Positions 29,110 through 37,675 of a DNA stretch of 43,236 nt are shown here, in pieces (the stretch's first letter is position 1; each line of letters starts with the position of its first letter). The notes beneath the pieces are model-generated. The model saw only the letters and a list, made by a program, of their open reading frames with translations, searched no databases and was not told where the DNA came from. A program made the position numbers and the translations under genes. The stretch spans positions 1 to 43,236 of the forward strand of contig NZ_WUEY01000037.1 in assembly GCF_010668395.1 (NCBI RefSeq), written 5' to 3'. Source of the stretch: Martinezella lusitana (GTDB lineage: Bacteria; Pseudomonadota; Alphaproteobacteria; Rhizobiales; Rhizobiaceae).

Positions 29110-30752
29110 CCTTTTGAATCAACGCTCTCGGCGATCGCCCGTTCGCGCAGCAGACGACGGATCACCTTGCCCGATGTCGTCAGCGGCAGGGCATCGACGA
29201 ATTCGATCTCGCGCGGATATTCATGCATGGAAAGCCGGGTCTTCACCCATTCGCGGATTTCCTCCGCCAATGCCTCGCTCGGCTCGCGGCCGGGCACGAG
29301 CACGACATAGGCCTTGACGATTTCCGTCCGCACAGCATCCGGCTTGCCTACCGCGGCTGCAAGCTGCACGGCGGGATGACCGCCTAGGCAATCCTCGATC
29401 TCGCTCGGCCCGATGCGATAGCCCGACGAAGTGATGACGTCGTCGTCGCGGCCGACGAAGGAAATATAGCCATCCGCATCCTGCCGGCCGATATCGCCGG
29501 TCAGCAGCCAGTCATTGGCGAACTTCGCCTCCGTCGCCGTCTCGTTCTGCCAGTAGCCGAGAAACATCACCGGATCGGGCCGCTTGATGGCGATCTGCCC
29601 GCTCTCCCCGACCGGAACTTCGACACCATCGGCATCGACGATGGCGACGCGGTGGCCGGGTGCGGCCTTGCCGGTCGCTCCCCCTCGGCTGACGCCGAAG
29701 GCCTCGCTGGAAGAAATGACGAAGTTGCACTCCGTCTGGCCGAAGAATTCGTTGACGCTGACACCGAGCGCGGACCGCGCCCACTCGAAGGTTTCGCGGC
29801 CGAGCGCTTCGCCTGCCGAGCCGATGGTGCGGAGCCTGAGGTCGTAACGCTCCCGCGGATTGTCGATGGCCTTGAGCAGCCGCAACGCCGTCGGCGGAAT
29901 GAAGGCATTGCGCACCTCCATCTCGGCCATGATACTGAAGGCCATGTGCGGATCGAACTTCTGCGCCGGCGAGGAAACGACGGGGACGCCGAGCATCAGG
30001 CTCGGCAGAAGTGCATTCAGAAGGCCGCCGGCCCAGGCCCAGTCCGATGGCGTCCACAGCCGGTCGCCGGCCTGCGGAAAGCCCTCATGGGCGAACTGCA
30101 TGCCCGGAATGTGCCCCGGCAGGACGCGATGGCCATGCAGCGCGCCCTTCGGCGGCCCGGTCGTGCCCGAGGTAAAGATCATCAAGGCAGGGTCGTCGGG
30201 GCCGGTATCGGCGACTTCGAACAGACGCGGATGTGCCGCCACCAGATCGGCAAAGCCGGCGACACCCTTGTCAGCGCCGTCGATGCTGATCACCTGCGCC
30301 AACTCAGGCAGTTGGTCCCGGATCGGGCGCAGCCTTTCGAGCCCGAAGCGGTTGGTGACGATTGCCGACGCTCCGGACGCCTTCAGCCTGTACTCCAGCG
30401 CCTCGGCACCGAACAGCAATGCCAGCGGCAGCGCGATCGCCCCCATCTTGTAGATCGCCACATGCGCCACGACCGTTTCGAAACTCTGCGGCAGCAGCAA
30501 CGCCACCCGATCTCCGGCACGCACTCCGAGCGCGACGAGCGCATTGGCAAAGGAAGCGGAACGATCGCGCAACTCGCCATAGGTCATGGAAAAGTGATTG
30601 CCGTCCGGATTGAAGTGCTGGAGGCAGACACGCTCGGGCTCTTGCTCCGCCCAGGCATCGCAGACAGCATGTCCTATGTTGAATTTCGCCGGAATCTCCC
30701 AACGAAAGTCGCGATAGAGGGCTTCATAAGTATCACGCGGGGGCAATTTCAT
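29106..30752 (-). CDS. AMP-binding acyl-CoA synthetase
   Basis: An ATP-dependent ligase that activates a carboxylic acid as acyl-AMP and then acyl-CoA, of the acetyl/medium-chain type. The 548 residues have the phosphate-binding loop FTSGTTGPPKG (193-203), the EFFGQTE motif, the LLTGDIGRQDADGYISFVGR hinge region and the catalytic lysine K529 in TTSGKVIRR. All key residues are present. The start at 30752 has TGGA upstream; the frame extends to 30845 without support. The acid substrate cannot be told from sequence alone. Confidence 0.95.
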   Translation of the reverse strand: MKLPPRDTYEALYRDFRWEIPAKFNIGHAVCDAWAEQEPERVCLQHFNPDGNHFSMTYGELRDRSASFANALVALGVRAGDRVALLLPQSFETVVAHVAIYKMGAIALPLALLFGAEALEYRLKASGASAIVTNRFGLERLRPIRDQLPELAQVISIDGADKGVAGFADLVAAHPRLFEVADTGPDDPALMIFTSGTTGPPKGALHGHRVLPGHIPGMQFAHEGFPQAGDRLWTPSDWAWAGGLLNALLPSLMLGVPVVSSPAQKFDPHMAFSIMAEMEVRNAFIPPTALRLLKAIDNPRERYDLRLRTIGSAGEALGRETFEWARSALGVSVNEFFGQTECNFVISSSEAFGVSRGGATGKAAPGHRVAIVDADGVEVPVGESGQIAIKRPDPVMFLGYWQNETATEAKFANDWLLTGDIGRQDADGYISFVGRDDDVITSSGYRIGPSEIEDCLGGHPAVQLAAAVGKPDAVRTEIVKAYVVLVPGREPSEALAEEIREWVKTRLSMHEYPREIEFVDALPLTTSGKVIRRLLRERAIAESVDSKG

Positions 30753-30943
30753 GCAGAATTCCAGAAAATGGTGCGGCGCAGCTAACACCTGTCGCCCCTG
30801 GGGTTCAAGGAAACATTTGAGACAGCCGTCTTCCCCGGCGGGCAAATCCTCTTATTATTGAGGAATACTTCGAAGCTCTTCACGAACCGACGCACCGACC
30901 GGCGGCGCATCTGGCCCGCCTGGTGACCTTGGTGACGCACACT

Positions 30944-30966
30944 CCGCCGCCCCCAGACGGCGGCGG
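30944..30966. other. GC-rich hairpin in the leader of the aldo/keto reductase gene
   Basis: CCGCCGCC (30944-30951) and GGCGGCGG (30959-30966) pair around a 7-base loop, 39 bases before the start codon. A few Us follow within CTCTTTACG. It may be an attenuator-like structure or a terminator reading through from upstream; its function is unproven. Confidence 0.4.
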
Positions 30967-31005
30967 CTCTTTACGCCAAATATCTTGAACGGACGGAGAA
31001 TATCG

Positions 31006-31986
31006 ATGGAATACGTAAAGCTTGGCAGAACAGGCCTTGAAGTCTCACGAATCTGCCTGGGTTGCATGACCTATGGCGACCCCAACATGGGCACGCATGC
31101 CTGGTCGCTGAAGGAAGAGGACAGCCGCCCGCTGCTGCGCCAGGCGATCGAGGCCGGCATCAATTTCCTCGACACGGCGAACACCTACTCCAACGGTTCC
31201 TCGGAAGAGATCGTCGGCCGCGCCATCAGGGATTTCGCCCGCCGCGAGGATATCGTGCTCGCCACCAAGGTCTTCAACCGCATGCGGCCAGGACCGAACG
31301 GCGGCGGCCTGTCGCGCAAGGCGATCTTCGACGAGATCGACAACAGCCTGCGCCGCCTCGGCACCGACTATGTCGATCTCTACCAGATCCACCGCTGGGA
31401 CTACACGACGCCGATCGAGGAAACGCTGGAAGCGCTGCATGATATCGTCAAGGCCGGTAAGGCCCGCTATATCGGCGCCTCCTCCATGTATGCCTGGCAG
31501 TTCGCCAAGGCGATCTACACCTCGCGCCTGAACGGCTGGACGGAGTTCGTCAGCATGCAGGACCACCTGAACCTGCTCTACCGCGAGGAAGAGCGCGAGA
31601 TGCTGCCCTTCTGCGAAGACCAGAAGATCGGCGTCATCCCCTGGAGCCCGCTCGCCCGCGGCCGCCTGACCCGCGACTGGGACGAAGCCACGGCCCGCAC
31701 GCAATCCGACGAATTCGGCAAGACGCTCTATACCCAGGCGCTCGAAGCCGACCGCAGGATCGTCGATGCCGTCGGCACCGTCGCCAAGGCACGCGGCGTC
31801 CCGCGCGCGCAGGTTGCGACCGCGTGGATCCTGCAGAAGAGCGCCGTCACCGCCCCGATCATCGGCGCCTCCAAGCCCGGCCACATCACGGACGCCGTCG
31901 CCTCCCTGGAGGTCAAATTGACGCCGGGAGAAATCGAGGCTCTGGAATCGCCGTACATCCCGCACGGGGTCGCCGGGTTCAAGTGA
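31006..31986 (+). CDS. aldo/keto reductase
   Basis: A cytoplasmic NADPH-dependent oxidoreductase of the AKR superfamily (YajO/Tas-like). The 326 residues form a TIM barrel with the full catalytic tetrad D56, Y61, K88 and H129 (YQIHRWD) and the C-terminal cofactor segment IIGASKPGHI. Physiological substrates are unknown. The start at 31006 has GGAG at good distance; an in-frame TTG at 30985 is less likely. It is divergent from the acyl-CoA synthetase gene. Confidence 0.94.
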   Translation: MEYVKLGRTGLEVSRICLGCMTYGDPNMGTHAWSLKEEDSRPLLRQAIEAGINFLDTANTYSNGSSEEIVGRAIRDFARREDIVLATKVFNRMRPGPNGGGLSRKAIFDEIDNSLRRLGTDYVDLYQIHRWDYTTPIEETLEALHDIVKAGKARYIGASSMYAWQFAKAIYTSRLNGWTEFVSMQDHLNLLYREEEREMLPFCEDQKIGVIPWSPLARGRLTRDWDEATARTQSDEFGKTLYTQALEADRRIVDAVGTVAKARGVPRAQVATAWILQKSAVTAPIIGASKPGHITDAVASLEVKLTPGEIEALESPYIPHGVAGFK

Positions 31987-32042
31987 TCGGGAATATTGGA
32001 GCTGGTCAGGAAAGGCTGGTAACGCCGCAGCCACCTGCTTGG

Positions 32043-32184
32043 CCCCTCACCCCGACCCTCTCCCCGCCATGCGGAGAGAGGGGGCTTTTTCCGCCAAATC
32101 CACGTCCTGTCCACGCGGTGATTGCGAGTATCTTGCTCTATCGTCCCCTCTCCCCGCGAGCGGGGAGAGGGCTAGGGTGAGGGG
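32043..32184 (+). repeat. composite palindromic repeat, CCCCTCACCC family
   Basis: The left block (32043-32084) starts CCCCTCACCCCGACCCTCTC and the right block (32147-32184) ends GGGAGAGGGCTAGGGTGAGGGG. They are reverse complements with a few differences, separated by about 62 bases. Each block has an internal hairpin (for example CTCTCCCCGC/GCGGGGAGAG at the right). It resembles another common rhizobial mosaic repeat and lies between the aldo/keto reductase and methyltransferase genes. Confidence 0.8.
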
Positions 32185-32315
32185 CAATCGCACACTCTAC
32201 AGCCCAACAGGGCTTGCCGCCACACTGGCGGCAAATCGCGCAAAAGTGACTTCACAGGTCGGTCACAGTTGAGGCTTAACAGGTCAAGGTTCCTAGCCCC
32301 CGAGGATGATATCTA

Positions 32316-33110
32316 ATGATCACTGTTCCCTTCGAAGCGCGGCGCTTTCAATCGACCGCCGCCTATTACCTGCGCTACCGTATCCCCTATCCGGACAAGC
32401 TGATCGATCGCGTCGCCGAGCGCAGCAGCCTGAAGCGCGGCGACCATGTTCTCGACCTCGGCTGCGGCCCCGGCCAGCTCGGCATTGCCTTCGCGCGGCT
32501 GCAGGGCGCGGCCGTCACCGCCATTGACCCCGAACCTGAAATGCTCGCCGAAGTCGAGGCCGGCGCCGGGAAAGCCGGCGTCGACGTCACCGTCCGGCAG
32601 GGATCCTCCTACGATCTCGGGCCCGATATCGGCCGTCTGCATCTCTGCGTCATGGGGCGTTCGTTTCACTGGATGGACAGGCCGGCAACGCTTGAAGCGC
32701 TGGACAAGCTGATCGAACCGGGCGGCGCCGTCGTCCTCTTTCATGACAAAAGCATCCTGGCGGAGCCGGATTGGCGCGGCATCCTCGAGCCGCTGGGGCA
32801 AACCTATTCGCCCGAACGCAATGCGGACCGGCTGCTGCGCAAGAGCAAGGCATGGGCGCCGCATGAGGCGATGCTGCTCGCCTCACCCTTCCGCAACCTG
32901 GAACGCATCGGCATCGTCTCCGAATACACTAGGGATATCGAGGACATCGTCGGCCGCGTCTTCTCGATGTCGTCTACGTCGCCGCAGGCACTCGGCGACA
33001 AGGCCGCCGAGTTCGAAGCCGCGCTTCGCGCCGAGCTGCTTGCGGCCGCGCCCGACGGTAAGTTCAAGGAGGTCGTCGAGGCGAGCGGACTGCTCGCCTT
33101 CCGCGACTAG
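32316..33110 (+). CDS. class I SAM-dependent methyltransferase
   Basis: A 264-residue methyltransferase with an intact SAM motif LDLGCGPG (46-53), the acidic AIDPEPEML loop, and the HWMDRPATLEALDKLIEPGG segment typical of small-molecule methyltransferases. The substrate is unknown. GAGGAT precedes the ATG. It stands alone between a repeat and the convergent tetR gene. Confidence 0.9.
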   Translation: MITVPFEARRFQSTAAYYLRYRIPYPDKLIDRVAERSSLKRGDHVLDLGCGPGQLGIAFARLQGAAVTAIDPEPEMLAEVEAGAGKAGVDVTVRQGSSYDLGPDIGRLHLCVMGRSFHWMDRPATLEALDKLIEPGGAVVLFHDKSILAEPDWRGILEPLGQTYSPERNADRLLRKSKAWAPHEAMLLASPFRNLERIGIVSEYTRDIEDIVGRVFSMSSTSPQALGDKAAEFEAALRAELLAAAPDGKFKEVVEASGLLAFRD

Positions 33111-33127
33111 ACCTTTCCGGATCTGGA

Positions 33128-33715
33128 TCAGCTCTTTTCTTCACCCGGCCGGGGCGTCAGCTCCTGCCGGGTGGCCGACAGGAATTCCTGCGACAGCTCG
33201 GAATTGTCCATCGCCCGCGCCAGGATGACGGCGCCGACCATCGCCGAGAGGCTGGCAAAGGCCTTGCGCCGGCGCTCCTCCGGCGTTTCGCCGGGAACGA
33301 TCTTTTCAAGCACGCCGACCAGTCCCATCAGGCCGCCGGTGAAGGTGGACTGCATCTCCGGCCCGTGCCGGCTGACCTCCTGCGTCAGCGCTGCAAAGAC
33401 GCAGCCGGTCGCATGCTCGACCACGTTGCGATGCGAGAGATAGTGGGCCAGCAGCGCTTCCAGCGGCTGATCCGGCGAGCTCGCCGCCACATGCTTCCAG
33501 CGGTCCAATGAGCGCGCCACCAGCGCCTTGCTCGCCTCGCAGGCGAGTTCGTCCTTCGAATCGAAATGGCCGTAGAAGCCGCCATGCGTCAGACCAGCCG
33601 CCTTCATGATTTCGGCGACGCCGATGCCGTCGAAACCCTTCTCGCGAAACAGCTCTCCTGCCACCGCAAGGATCTTCTCACGGTTTTCGGCGAATTTTTC
33701 CCGGCTCACTCTCAT
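33128..33715 (-). CDS. TetR/AcrR family transcriptional regulator
   Basis: A 195-residue dimeric repressor. The N-terminal helix-turn-helix is at about residues 30-50 (GIGVAEIMKAAGLTHGGFYGHF), followed by a helical ligand domain. The start at 33715 has GGAG six bases upstream; the earlier in-frame start is not supported. It is divergent from the MFS permease gene, and the shared intergenic region carries palindromes that overlap its own predicted promoter. Autorepression and control of the transporter are therefore likely. Its ligand is unknown. Confidence 0.94.
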   Translation of the reverse strand: MRVSREKFAENREKILAVAGELFREKGFDGIGVAEIMKAAGLTHGGFYGHFDSKDELACEASKALVARSLDRWKHVAASSPDQPLEALLAHYLSHRNVVEHATGCVFAALTQEVSRHGPEMQSTFTGGLMGLVGVLEKIVPGETPEERRRKAFASLSAMVGAVILARAMDNSELSQEFLSATRQELTPRPGEEKS

Positions 33716-33755
33716 CAAAAACTCCATCAGAGCTTCAATAAATCTGTATTGACAA

Positions 33756-33784
33756 TTTATATGATGAGCATCATCAATACGCAA
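33756..33784 (-). promoter_or_regulatory. predicted tetR promoter overlapped by operator
   Basis: On the minus strand: -35 TTGCGT (33779-33784), 17-base spacer, -10 TATAAA (33756-33761). The first ATGAT-N4-ATCAT dyad lies in the spacer and touches the -10 box, an ideal site for autorepression. Confidence 0.5.
33761..33774. promoter_or_regulatory. operator dyad 1 (ATGAT-GAGC-ATCAT)
   Basis: Perfect dyad with 5-base arms and a 4-base spacer (six-base arms if read ATGATG-AG-CATCAT). It recurs with the same arms 29 bases away, which supports it as a protein-binding site, probably for the adjacent TetR regulator. Confidence 0.65.
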
Positions 33785-33789
33785 CAAAT

Positions 33790-33803
33790 ATGATAGCAAT
33801 CAT
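33790..33803. promoter_or_regulatory. operator dyad 2 (ATGAT-AGCA-ATCAT)
   Basis: Same arms and spacer length as dyad 1, starting 29 bases further from tetR, close to three helical turns. It lies upstream of the tetR -35 box and on the side of the MFS gene. Confidence 0.65.
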
Positions 33804-33818
33804 GTAAATGCCTTTACA
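33803..33818. promoter_or_regulatory. dyad 3 (TGTAAA-TGCC-TTTACA)
   Basis: A perfect dyad with 6-base arms and again a 4-base spacer, sharing one base with dyad 2. Its arms differ from dyads 1 and 2, so it may bind a second regulator. Confidence 0.5.
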
Positions 33819-33949
33819 CAAACGTTCAAGCCGGGAGAACGGCATGGCGCTAGAAGCGTAGACGGTCCCCCTGGCCGTTCGCGATCGAGCACGTTGACAG
33901 CTCTCCCGATCCTGACGCCAATATATGCAACCCTATCGGAACGCAGCTC

Positions 33950-35248
33950 ATGGTTTCCACTGCCCTCGCTTCGACGCTCGCCCGGCGCAACATCCACTAC
34001 GGATGGGTCGTCGTCGGCGCCACCTTCCTCACCATGCTCGTCACGGCCGGCGCCATGGGCGCGCCCGGCGTGCTCATCAAGCCGCTGGAGGATGAGTTCG
34101 GCTGGAGTACCTCCTCCATTTCGTCGGCGCTCGCCGTCCGCCTCGTGCTGTTCGGCCTAATGGGCCCCTTCGCCGCCGCCTTCATGAACTATTTCGGCGT
34201 ACGCAAGGTCATCGTCTTTGCGCTGGCGACCATCAGCATCGGCTTCATCGGCTCGCTGTTCATGACTGAGGTCTGGCAGCTGCTGCTCTGCTGGGGCGTC
34301 ATCGTCGGCTTCGGCACCGGCCTCACCGCCATGGTGCTGGCGGCAACGGTTTCAACCCGCTGGTTCACCAAGCATCGCGGCCTCGTCGTCGGCATGTTGT
34401 CGGCAAGTTCGGCCACGGGACAGCTCGTCTTCCTGCCGCTGATGGCCGAACTGACGACACGCTACGGCTGGCGCACTACGGTCCTCTTCGTCTGCGGCAT
34501 GATCGTCGTCGCCGCTTTCATCGTGCTGCTTTTGATGCGCGACCGCCCCTCCGACGTCAATCTGCCGCTGGTCGGCGAAATCCACATCACGCCTGCGCCG
34601 CCGGCCACGAAGAACCTCAAGGCCGCGCTCGTCTCGCCGCTGTCGATCCTGCGGGAAGTCTCCACGACCTCCACCTTCTGGATCCTGTTCGCCACCTTCT
34701 TCATCTGCGGCCTGTCGACCAACGGCCTGATACAGACGCATTTCGTCACCCTCTGCGGCGATTTCGGCATCGTGCCGGTCGCGGCCGCCAGCGTGCTCGC
34801 CGTCATGGGCATCTTCGATTTCTTCGGCACGATCGGTTCCGGCTGGCTTTCGGACCGCTTCGACAATCGCTGGCTGCTCTTCTGGTATTACGGCCTGCGC
34901 GGCCTGTCGCTCGTCTACCTGCCCTTCAGCAACTTCACCTTCTATGGCCTGTCGATCTTCGCCGTCTTCTATGGGCTGGACTGGATCGCCACCGTGCCGC
35001 CGACCGTCAAGATCGCCGCCGACCGCTTCGGCCGCGAAAAGGCCGGCCTCGTCTTCGGCTGGGTCTTTGCCGGCCATCAGCTGGGCGCCGCCACCGCCGC
35101 CTACGGCGCCGGCCTCACCCGCACGGAGCTCAACACCTACCTGCCTGCCTTCTTCGTCGCCGGCGCCTTCTGCCTGCTCGCCGCGATCCTGGCGATCACG
35201 CTGCAAAAGTCCGGCTCTGCAGCCAAGGGCCCGGCCATGGCGCACTGA
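33950..35248 (+). CDS. MFS transporter (OxlT/monocarboxylate-like)
   Basis: A 432-residue permease with 12 predicted membrane helices and a central cytoplasmic loop near residues 205-235. The sequence style (NIHYGWVVVGATFLTMLVTAGAM at the start, WFTKHRGLVVGMLSASSATGQ in the middle) fits the monocarboxylate/oxalate antiporter branch of the major facilitator superfamily. The transported compound is unknown. It is divergent from tetR and likely regulated by it. A hairpin follows its stop codon. Confidence 0.92.
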   Translation: MVSTALASTLARRNIHYGWVVVGATFLTMLVTAGAMGAPGVLIKPLEDEFGWSTSSISSALAVRLVLFGLMGPFAAAFMNYFGVRKVIVFALATISIGFIGSLFMTEVWQLLLCWGVIVGFGTGLTAMVLAATVSTRWFTKHRGLVVGMLSASSATGQLVFLPLMAELTTRYGWRTTVLFVCGMIVVAAFIVLLLMRDRPSDVNLPLVGEIHITPAPPATKNLKAALVSPLSILREVSTTSTFWILFATFFICGLSTNGLIQTHFVTLCGDFGIVPVAAASVLAVMGIFDFFGTIGSGWLSDRFDNRWLLFWYYGLRGLSLVYLPFSNFTFYGLSIFAVFYGLDWIATVPPTVKIAADRFGREKAGLVFGWVFAGHQLGAATAAYGAGLTRTELNTYLPAFFVAGAFCLLAAILAITLQKSGSAAKGPAMAH

Positions 35249-35265
35249 GCTTTACGCGGTAAAAA

Positions 35266-35291
35266 GCCCATGGCGTCCCCACGCCATGGGC
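35266..35291 (+). terminator. hairpin after the MFS gene
   Basis: A perfect 11-base stem (GCCCATGGCGT / ACGCCATGGGC) with loop CCCC lies 18 bases after the stop codon. It is preceded by AAAAA but not followed by a T-run, so efficiency on the plus strand is uncertain. Confidence 0.6.
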
Positions 35292-35338
35292 CAAACCACA
35301 ACCCTGCGGAAACACTCGCAATATCTGCCAGCCCCGGC

Positions 35339-35367
35339 TTGCGCGCCGAGCCGATCACATGCTAGAC
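35339..35367 (+). promoter_or_regulatory. candidate tRNA-Leu promoter
   Basis: TTGCGC (35339-35344), 17-base spacer, CTAGAC (35362-35367), 22 bases before the tRNA 5' end. Spacing matches the minus-strand promoter at 97-125. Confidence 0.45.
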
Positions 35368-35389
35368 AGCCGCCTCGTCATGATCCGTT

Positions 35390-35474
35390 GCCCCATTGGC
35401 GGAATTGGTAGACGCGCTCGACTCAAAATCGAGTTTCGAAAGAAGTGCTGGTTCGACTCCGGCATGGGGCACCA
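35390..35474 (+). tRNA. tRNA-Leu (anticodon CAA)
   Basis: An 85-base class II tRNA with encoded CCA. The acceptor stem is GCCCCAT / ATGGGGC, with A as discriminator base. The D arm contains GGCGGAATTGGTAGACGC. The anticodon stem CTCGA/TCGAG encloses loop CTCAAAA, giving anticodon CAA, which reads UUG. There is a long variable arm (TTCGAAAGAAG region) and T arm GCTGGTTCGACTCCGGC. All parts of a leucine tRNA are present. Confidence 0.97.
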
Positions 35475-35629
35475 TCTCACCCTATCATCGACATCTTGAT
35501 CGGCTTGAAGCGTTGCCGGCTCTCGCGTGGTCCATCAGCTTCGCCAGACATTGGTGAATGCAACCATATCGCTAATATACGATAATAAAATCACGCAATA
35601 GTTGATTTCGGCGCAATTGATGGCATAGT

Positions 35630-35938
35630 GTGCTCGAAACCGGGGCCTGCTATGAAAGTAGCTTACACCATCTTCACTATGGCGACTTCAACTTCGCGGG
35701 CTCGATCATTGATAGAAATCTCTTCAAAGTCACCGGCATTTACGATGAAGGTCCGTTAAAAGCGTCTGGCTTCTGCAGGTTGACCAGAACGGCAAAAGGC
35801 CGCGTCGCGACGATCGACTGCAAGGCCAAGGGCAGGTTTGGGGTCGCACGCATGAAATCGACTGAAGACAATCCGGACGATTGGGATCTCATCGTCAGAA
35901 GAACTGTACCGAACGGTTCGTCAGCCGAGAAACCTTAA
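35630..35938 (+). CDS. hypothetical small protein, possibly partial
   Basis: A 102-residue reading frame starting at GTG, with no family I recognise. It is soluble, mixed alpha/beta in character, with four cysteines or so and basic patches; the middle (SGFCRLTRTAKGRVATIDCKAKGRFG) looks beta-rich. Codon use is less GC-biased than its neighbours. No clear ribosome binding site precedes the GTG. An overlapping ATG in another frame gives only a 35-codon peptide. It lies in the AT-richer zone after the tRNA, so it may be a recent arrival or a gene remnant. Confidence 0.4.
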   Translation: MLETGACYESSLHHLHYGDFNFAGSIIDRNLFKVTGIYDEGPLKASGFCRLTRTAKGRVATIDCKAKGRFGVARMKSTEDNPDDWDLIVRRTVPNGSSAEKP

Positions 35939-35998
35939 AATATCCTATAAAAACCAAGAGATAGATTCATCACCACATTGCCGAAGAGGTAAAATATA

Positions 35999-36355
35999 GT
36001 GTCTGACATTACGACTGCACCCACTCGCATCGGCCGGCTCAGGTGCTCGTTCAGCACCGTCGAAGCGATCGGCAGTGTCGTTCTCTGGATCATATTGACG
36101 ATCATCACGCTGGGTCTCGCCCTGATCGTTTTCCCTTATTACCTCAACCGCGCAGTCCTGAACAAAACCGAGCTTCTGGACGGATCCGGCCGCGTGATCG
36201 GGCGGTTGAACTGCACGTTCAATATCGGTCACTCGATAGGGCATGTCATCGTCTGGGCGATCCTGATCCTCGTCACCCTCGGCCTCGCCAGCTTCCTCTA
36301 TGTCTATCGCGTCGTCCGTGTCGTTCTGAACGAAACGCGCGTCGAATATTATTGA
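35999..36355 (+). CDS. small membrane protein with internal duplication (DUF6693-like)
   Basis: A 118-residue protein made of two similar halves. IGRLRCSFSTVEAIGSVVLW and VIGRLNCTFNIGHSIGHVIVW each lead into one transmembrane helix (TIITLGLALIVFPYY and ILVTLGLASFLYVYR), ending in RAVLNKTELLD and RVVLNETRVEY. It starts with GTG, with AGAGG nine bases upstream. From memory this resembles the DUF6693 family of rhizobia, function unknown; that name is tentative. It precedes the YqaA gene by 150 bases. Confidence 0.8.
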   Translation: MSDITTAPTRIGRLRCSFSTVEAIGSVVLWIILTIITLGLALIVFPYYLNRAVLNKTELLDGSGRVIGRLNCTFNIGHSIGHVIVWAILILVTLGLASFLYVYRVVRVVLNETRVEYY

Positions 36356-36505
36356 GAAGACGCGACGGCGGTTGCGGCGGCACTGCGCCAAATCCCCGCA
36401 CCATCACGAAAAATTTTGATTTTGTGCGGCTTCCGTCAGCCGGCGACCATTTACAGCCATAATCCTGCCCCCTAAAGGTTTGCGACGCAGCAAGAAGGGG
36501 GCCTT

Positions 36506-37099
36506 ATGCTTCGTAGACTGTACGACTGGACCATGTCGCTTGCCGGCCGCAAATCGGCGGAAATCTGGTTGGCCGTGATCGCCTTCGTCGAAAGCTCGGT
36601 CTTCCTGGTTCCGGCGGATGTCCTGTTCCTGCCGATGTCTCTCGCCAAGCCGGAGCGCGCCTGGCGCTACGCGCTGACGGCGACGGTTGCCTCCGTGCTC
36701 GGCGGCATTGCTGGCTGGGCGCTCGGCTATTACGCCTTCGAGACCATCGCCAAGCCGATCCTGGAATTCTACGGCAAGCTCGACGCCTTCAACCAGATGA
36801 GCGCCGGCATCACCTATGAGTGGATCCTGCTGCTGCTGGTGACGTCGGGCCTGGCGCACCTGCCGCCGATCAAGGTGGTGACGATCCTGTCCGGCGTCGC
36901 CCATATCGACCTCGGCCTGTTCATCGTCTCGGCCATCGTCGCCCGCGGCGCGCGCTTCTTCTTCCTGGCCTTCCTGCTGCGCCGCTATGGCGAATCCATC
37001 CGCCACTTCATCGAAAAGCGCCTGGGCCAGATCACCATGGCCGCCGCCGCCGTTCTTATCGCCCTGTACGGCATCTTCCATTTTGCCCTGGCAAGCTGA
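36506..37099 (+). CDS. YqaA/DedA-like (VTT domain) membrane protein
   Basis: A 197-residue inner-membrane protein of the SNARE-associated/DedA superfamily, YqaA branch. Relatives act in lipid flipping and membrane homeostasis. It has the conserved early segment IAFVESSVFLVPADVLFLPMSLAKP with an acidic residue and proline pair, a Gly-rich helix (VLGGIAGWALGYYAF), and RGARFFFLAFLLRRYGESIR near the C-terminus. AAGGGGG precedes the start. It is followed 18 bases later by a dsbB-like gene, so they are probably one transcript. Confidence 0.9.
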   Translation: MLRRLYDWTMSLAGRKSAEIWLAVIAFVESSVFLVPADVLFLPMSLAKPERAWRYALTATVASVLGGIAGWALGYYAFETIAKPILEFYGKLDAFNQMSAGITYEWILLLLVTSGLAHLPPIKVVTILSGVAHIDLGLFIVSAIVARGARFFFLAFLLRRYGESIRHFIEKRLGQITMAAAAVLIALYGIFHFALAS

Positions 37100-37117
37100 C
37101 CAAGGAGCCCCCAACGC

Positions 37118-37630
37118 ATGTCCATGACTTCGCCCTCTTCCCGCGCCGGCCTCGGCTATGGCGCCCTTTTGACGATCGGCATGATCGTCGTCATCGGCTC
37201 GGCGCTCGGCTTCCAGTATATCGGCGGCTATATTCCCTGCGCCCTCTGCCTCGATCAGCGCCAGCCCTACTACTATGGCATTCCGGTCGCCATCATCGCC
37301 GTCCTGACGGCGGTCGCCGGCCTGCCCTCCTGGATCACCCGCGGTCTCCTCATCATCGCCGGCCTGATGATGGTTGTCGGCGGCGGCATCGGCGTCTACC
37401 ACGCCGGCGTCGAGTGGCACTTCTGGGAAGGCCCGACTACCTGCTCGACCACGGCAAGCAGCGTCACGCAGAACGCCGGCGACCTGCTCGGCCAGCTCAA
37501 CACCATCAAGGGTCCGTCCTGCACGGAAGCAGCCCTGCGCATCCTCGGCCTGTCCATGGCCGGCTGGAACGTGATCGCCAGCGTGATCCTGGCGGCAATT
37601 GCTTTTGTTGGTGCGAAGAAGGCTGCTTGA
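37118..37630 (+). CDS. dsbB: disulfide bond formation protein DsbB
   Basis: DsbB reoxidises the periplasmic thiol oxidase DsbA using quinone. The 170 residues have four membrane helices. The first periplasmic loop carries the redox pair C41 and C44 (PCALC) followed by QRQPYY, and the second loop carries C109 and C135, completing the four essential cysteines. GGAG precedes the ATG. No dsbA gene is in the window. A composite repeat follows the stop codon. Confidence 0.94.
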   Translation: MSMTSPSSRAGLGYGALLTIGMIVVIGSALGFQYIGGYIPCALCLDQRQPYYYGIPVAIIAVLTAVAGLPSWITRGLLIIAGLMMVVGGGIGVYHAGVEWHFWEGPTTCSTTASSVTQNAGDLLGQLNTIKGPSCTEAALRILGLSMAGWNVIASVILAAIAFVGAKKAA

Positions 37631-37675
37631 TATTTTTGGACGAGCGACGGCCCTCTCGTATGAGGTAGCTCTGGT

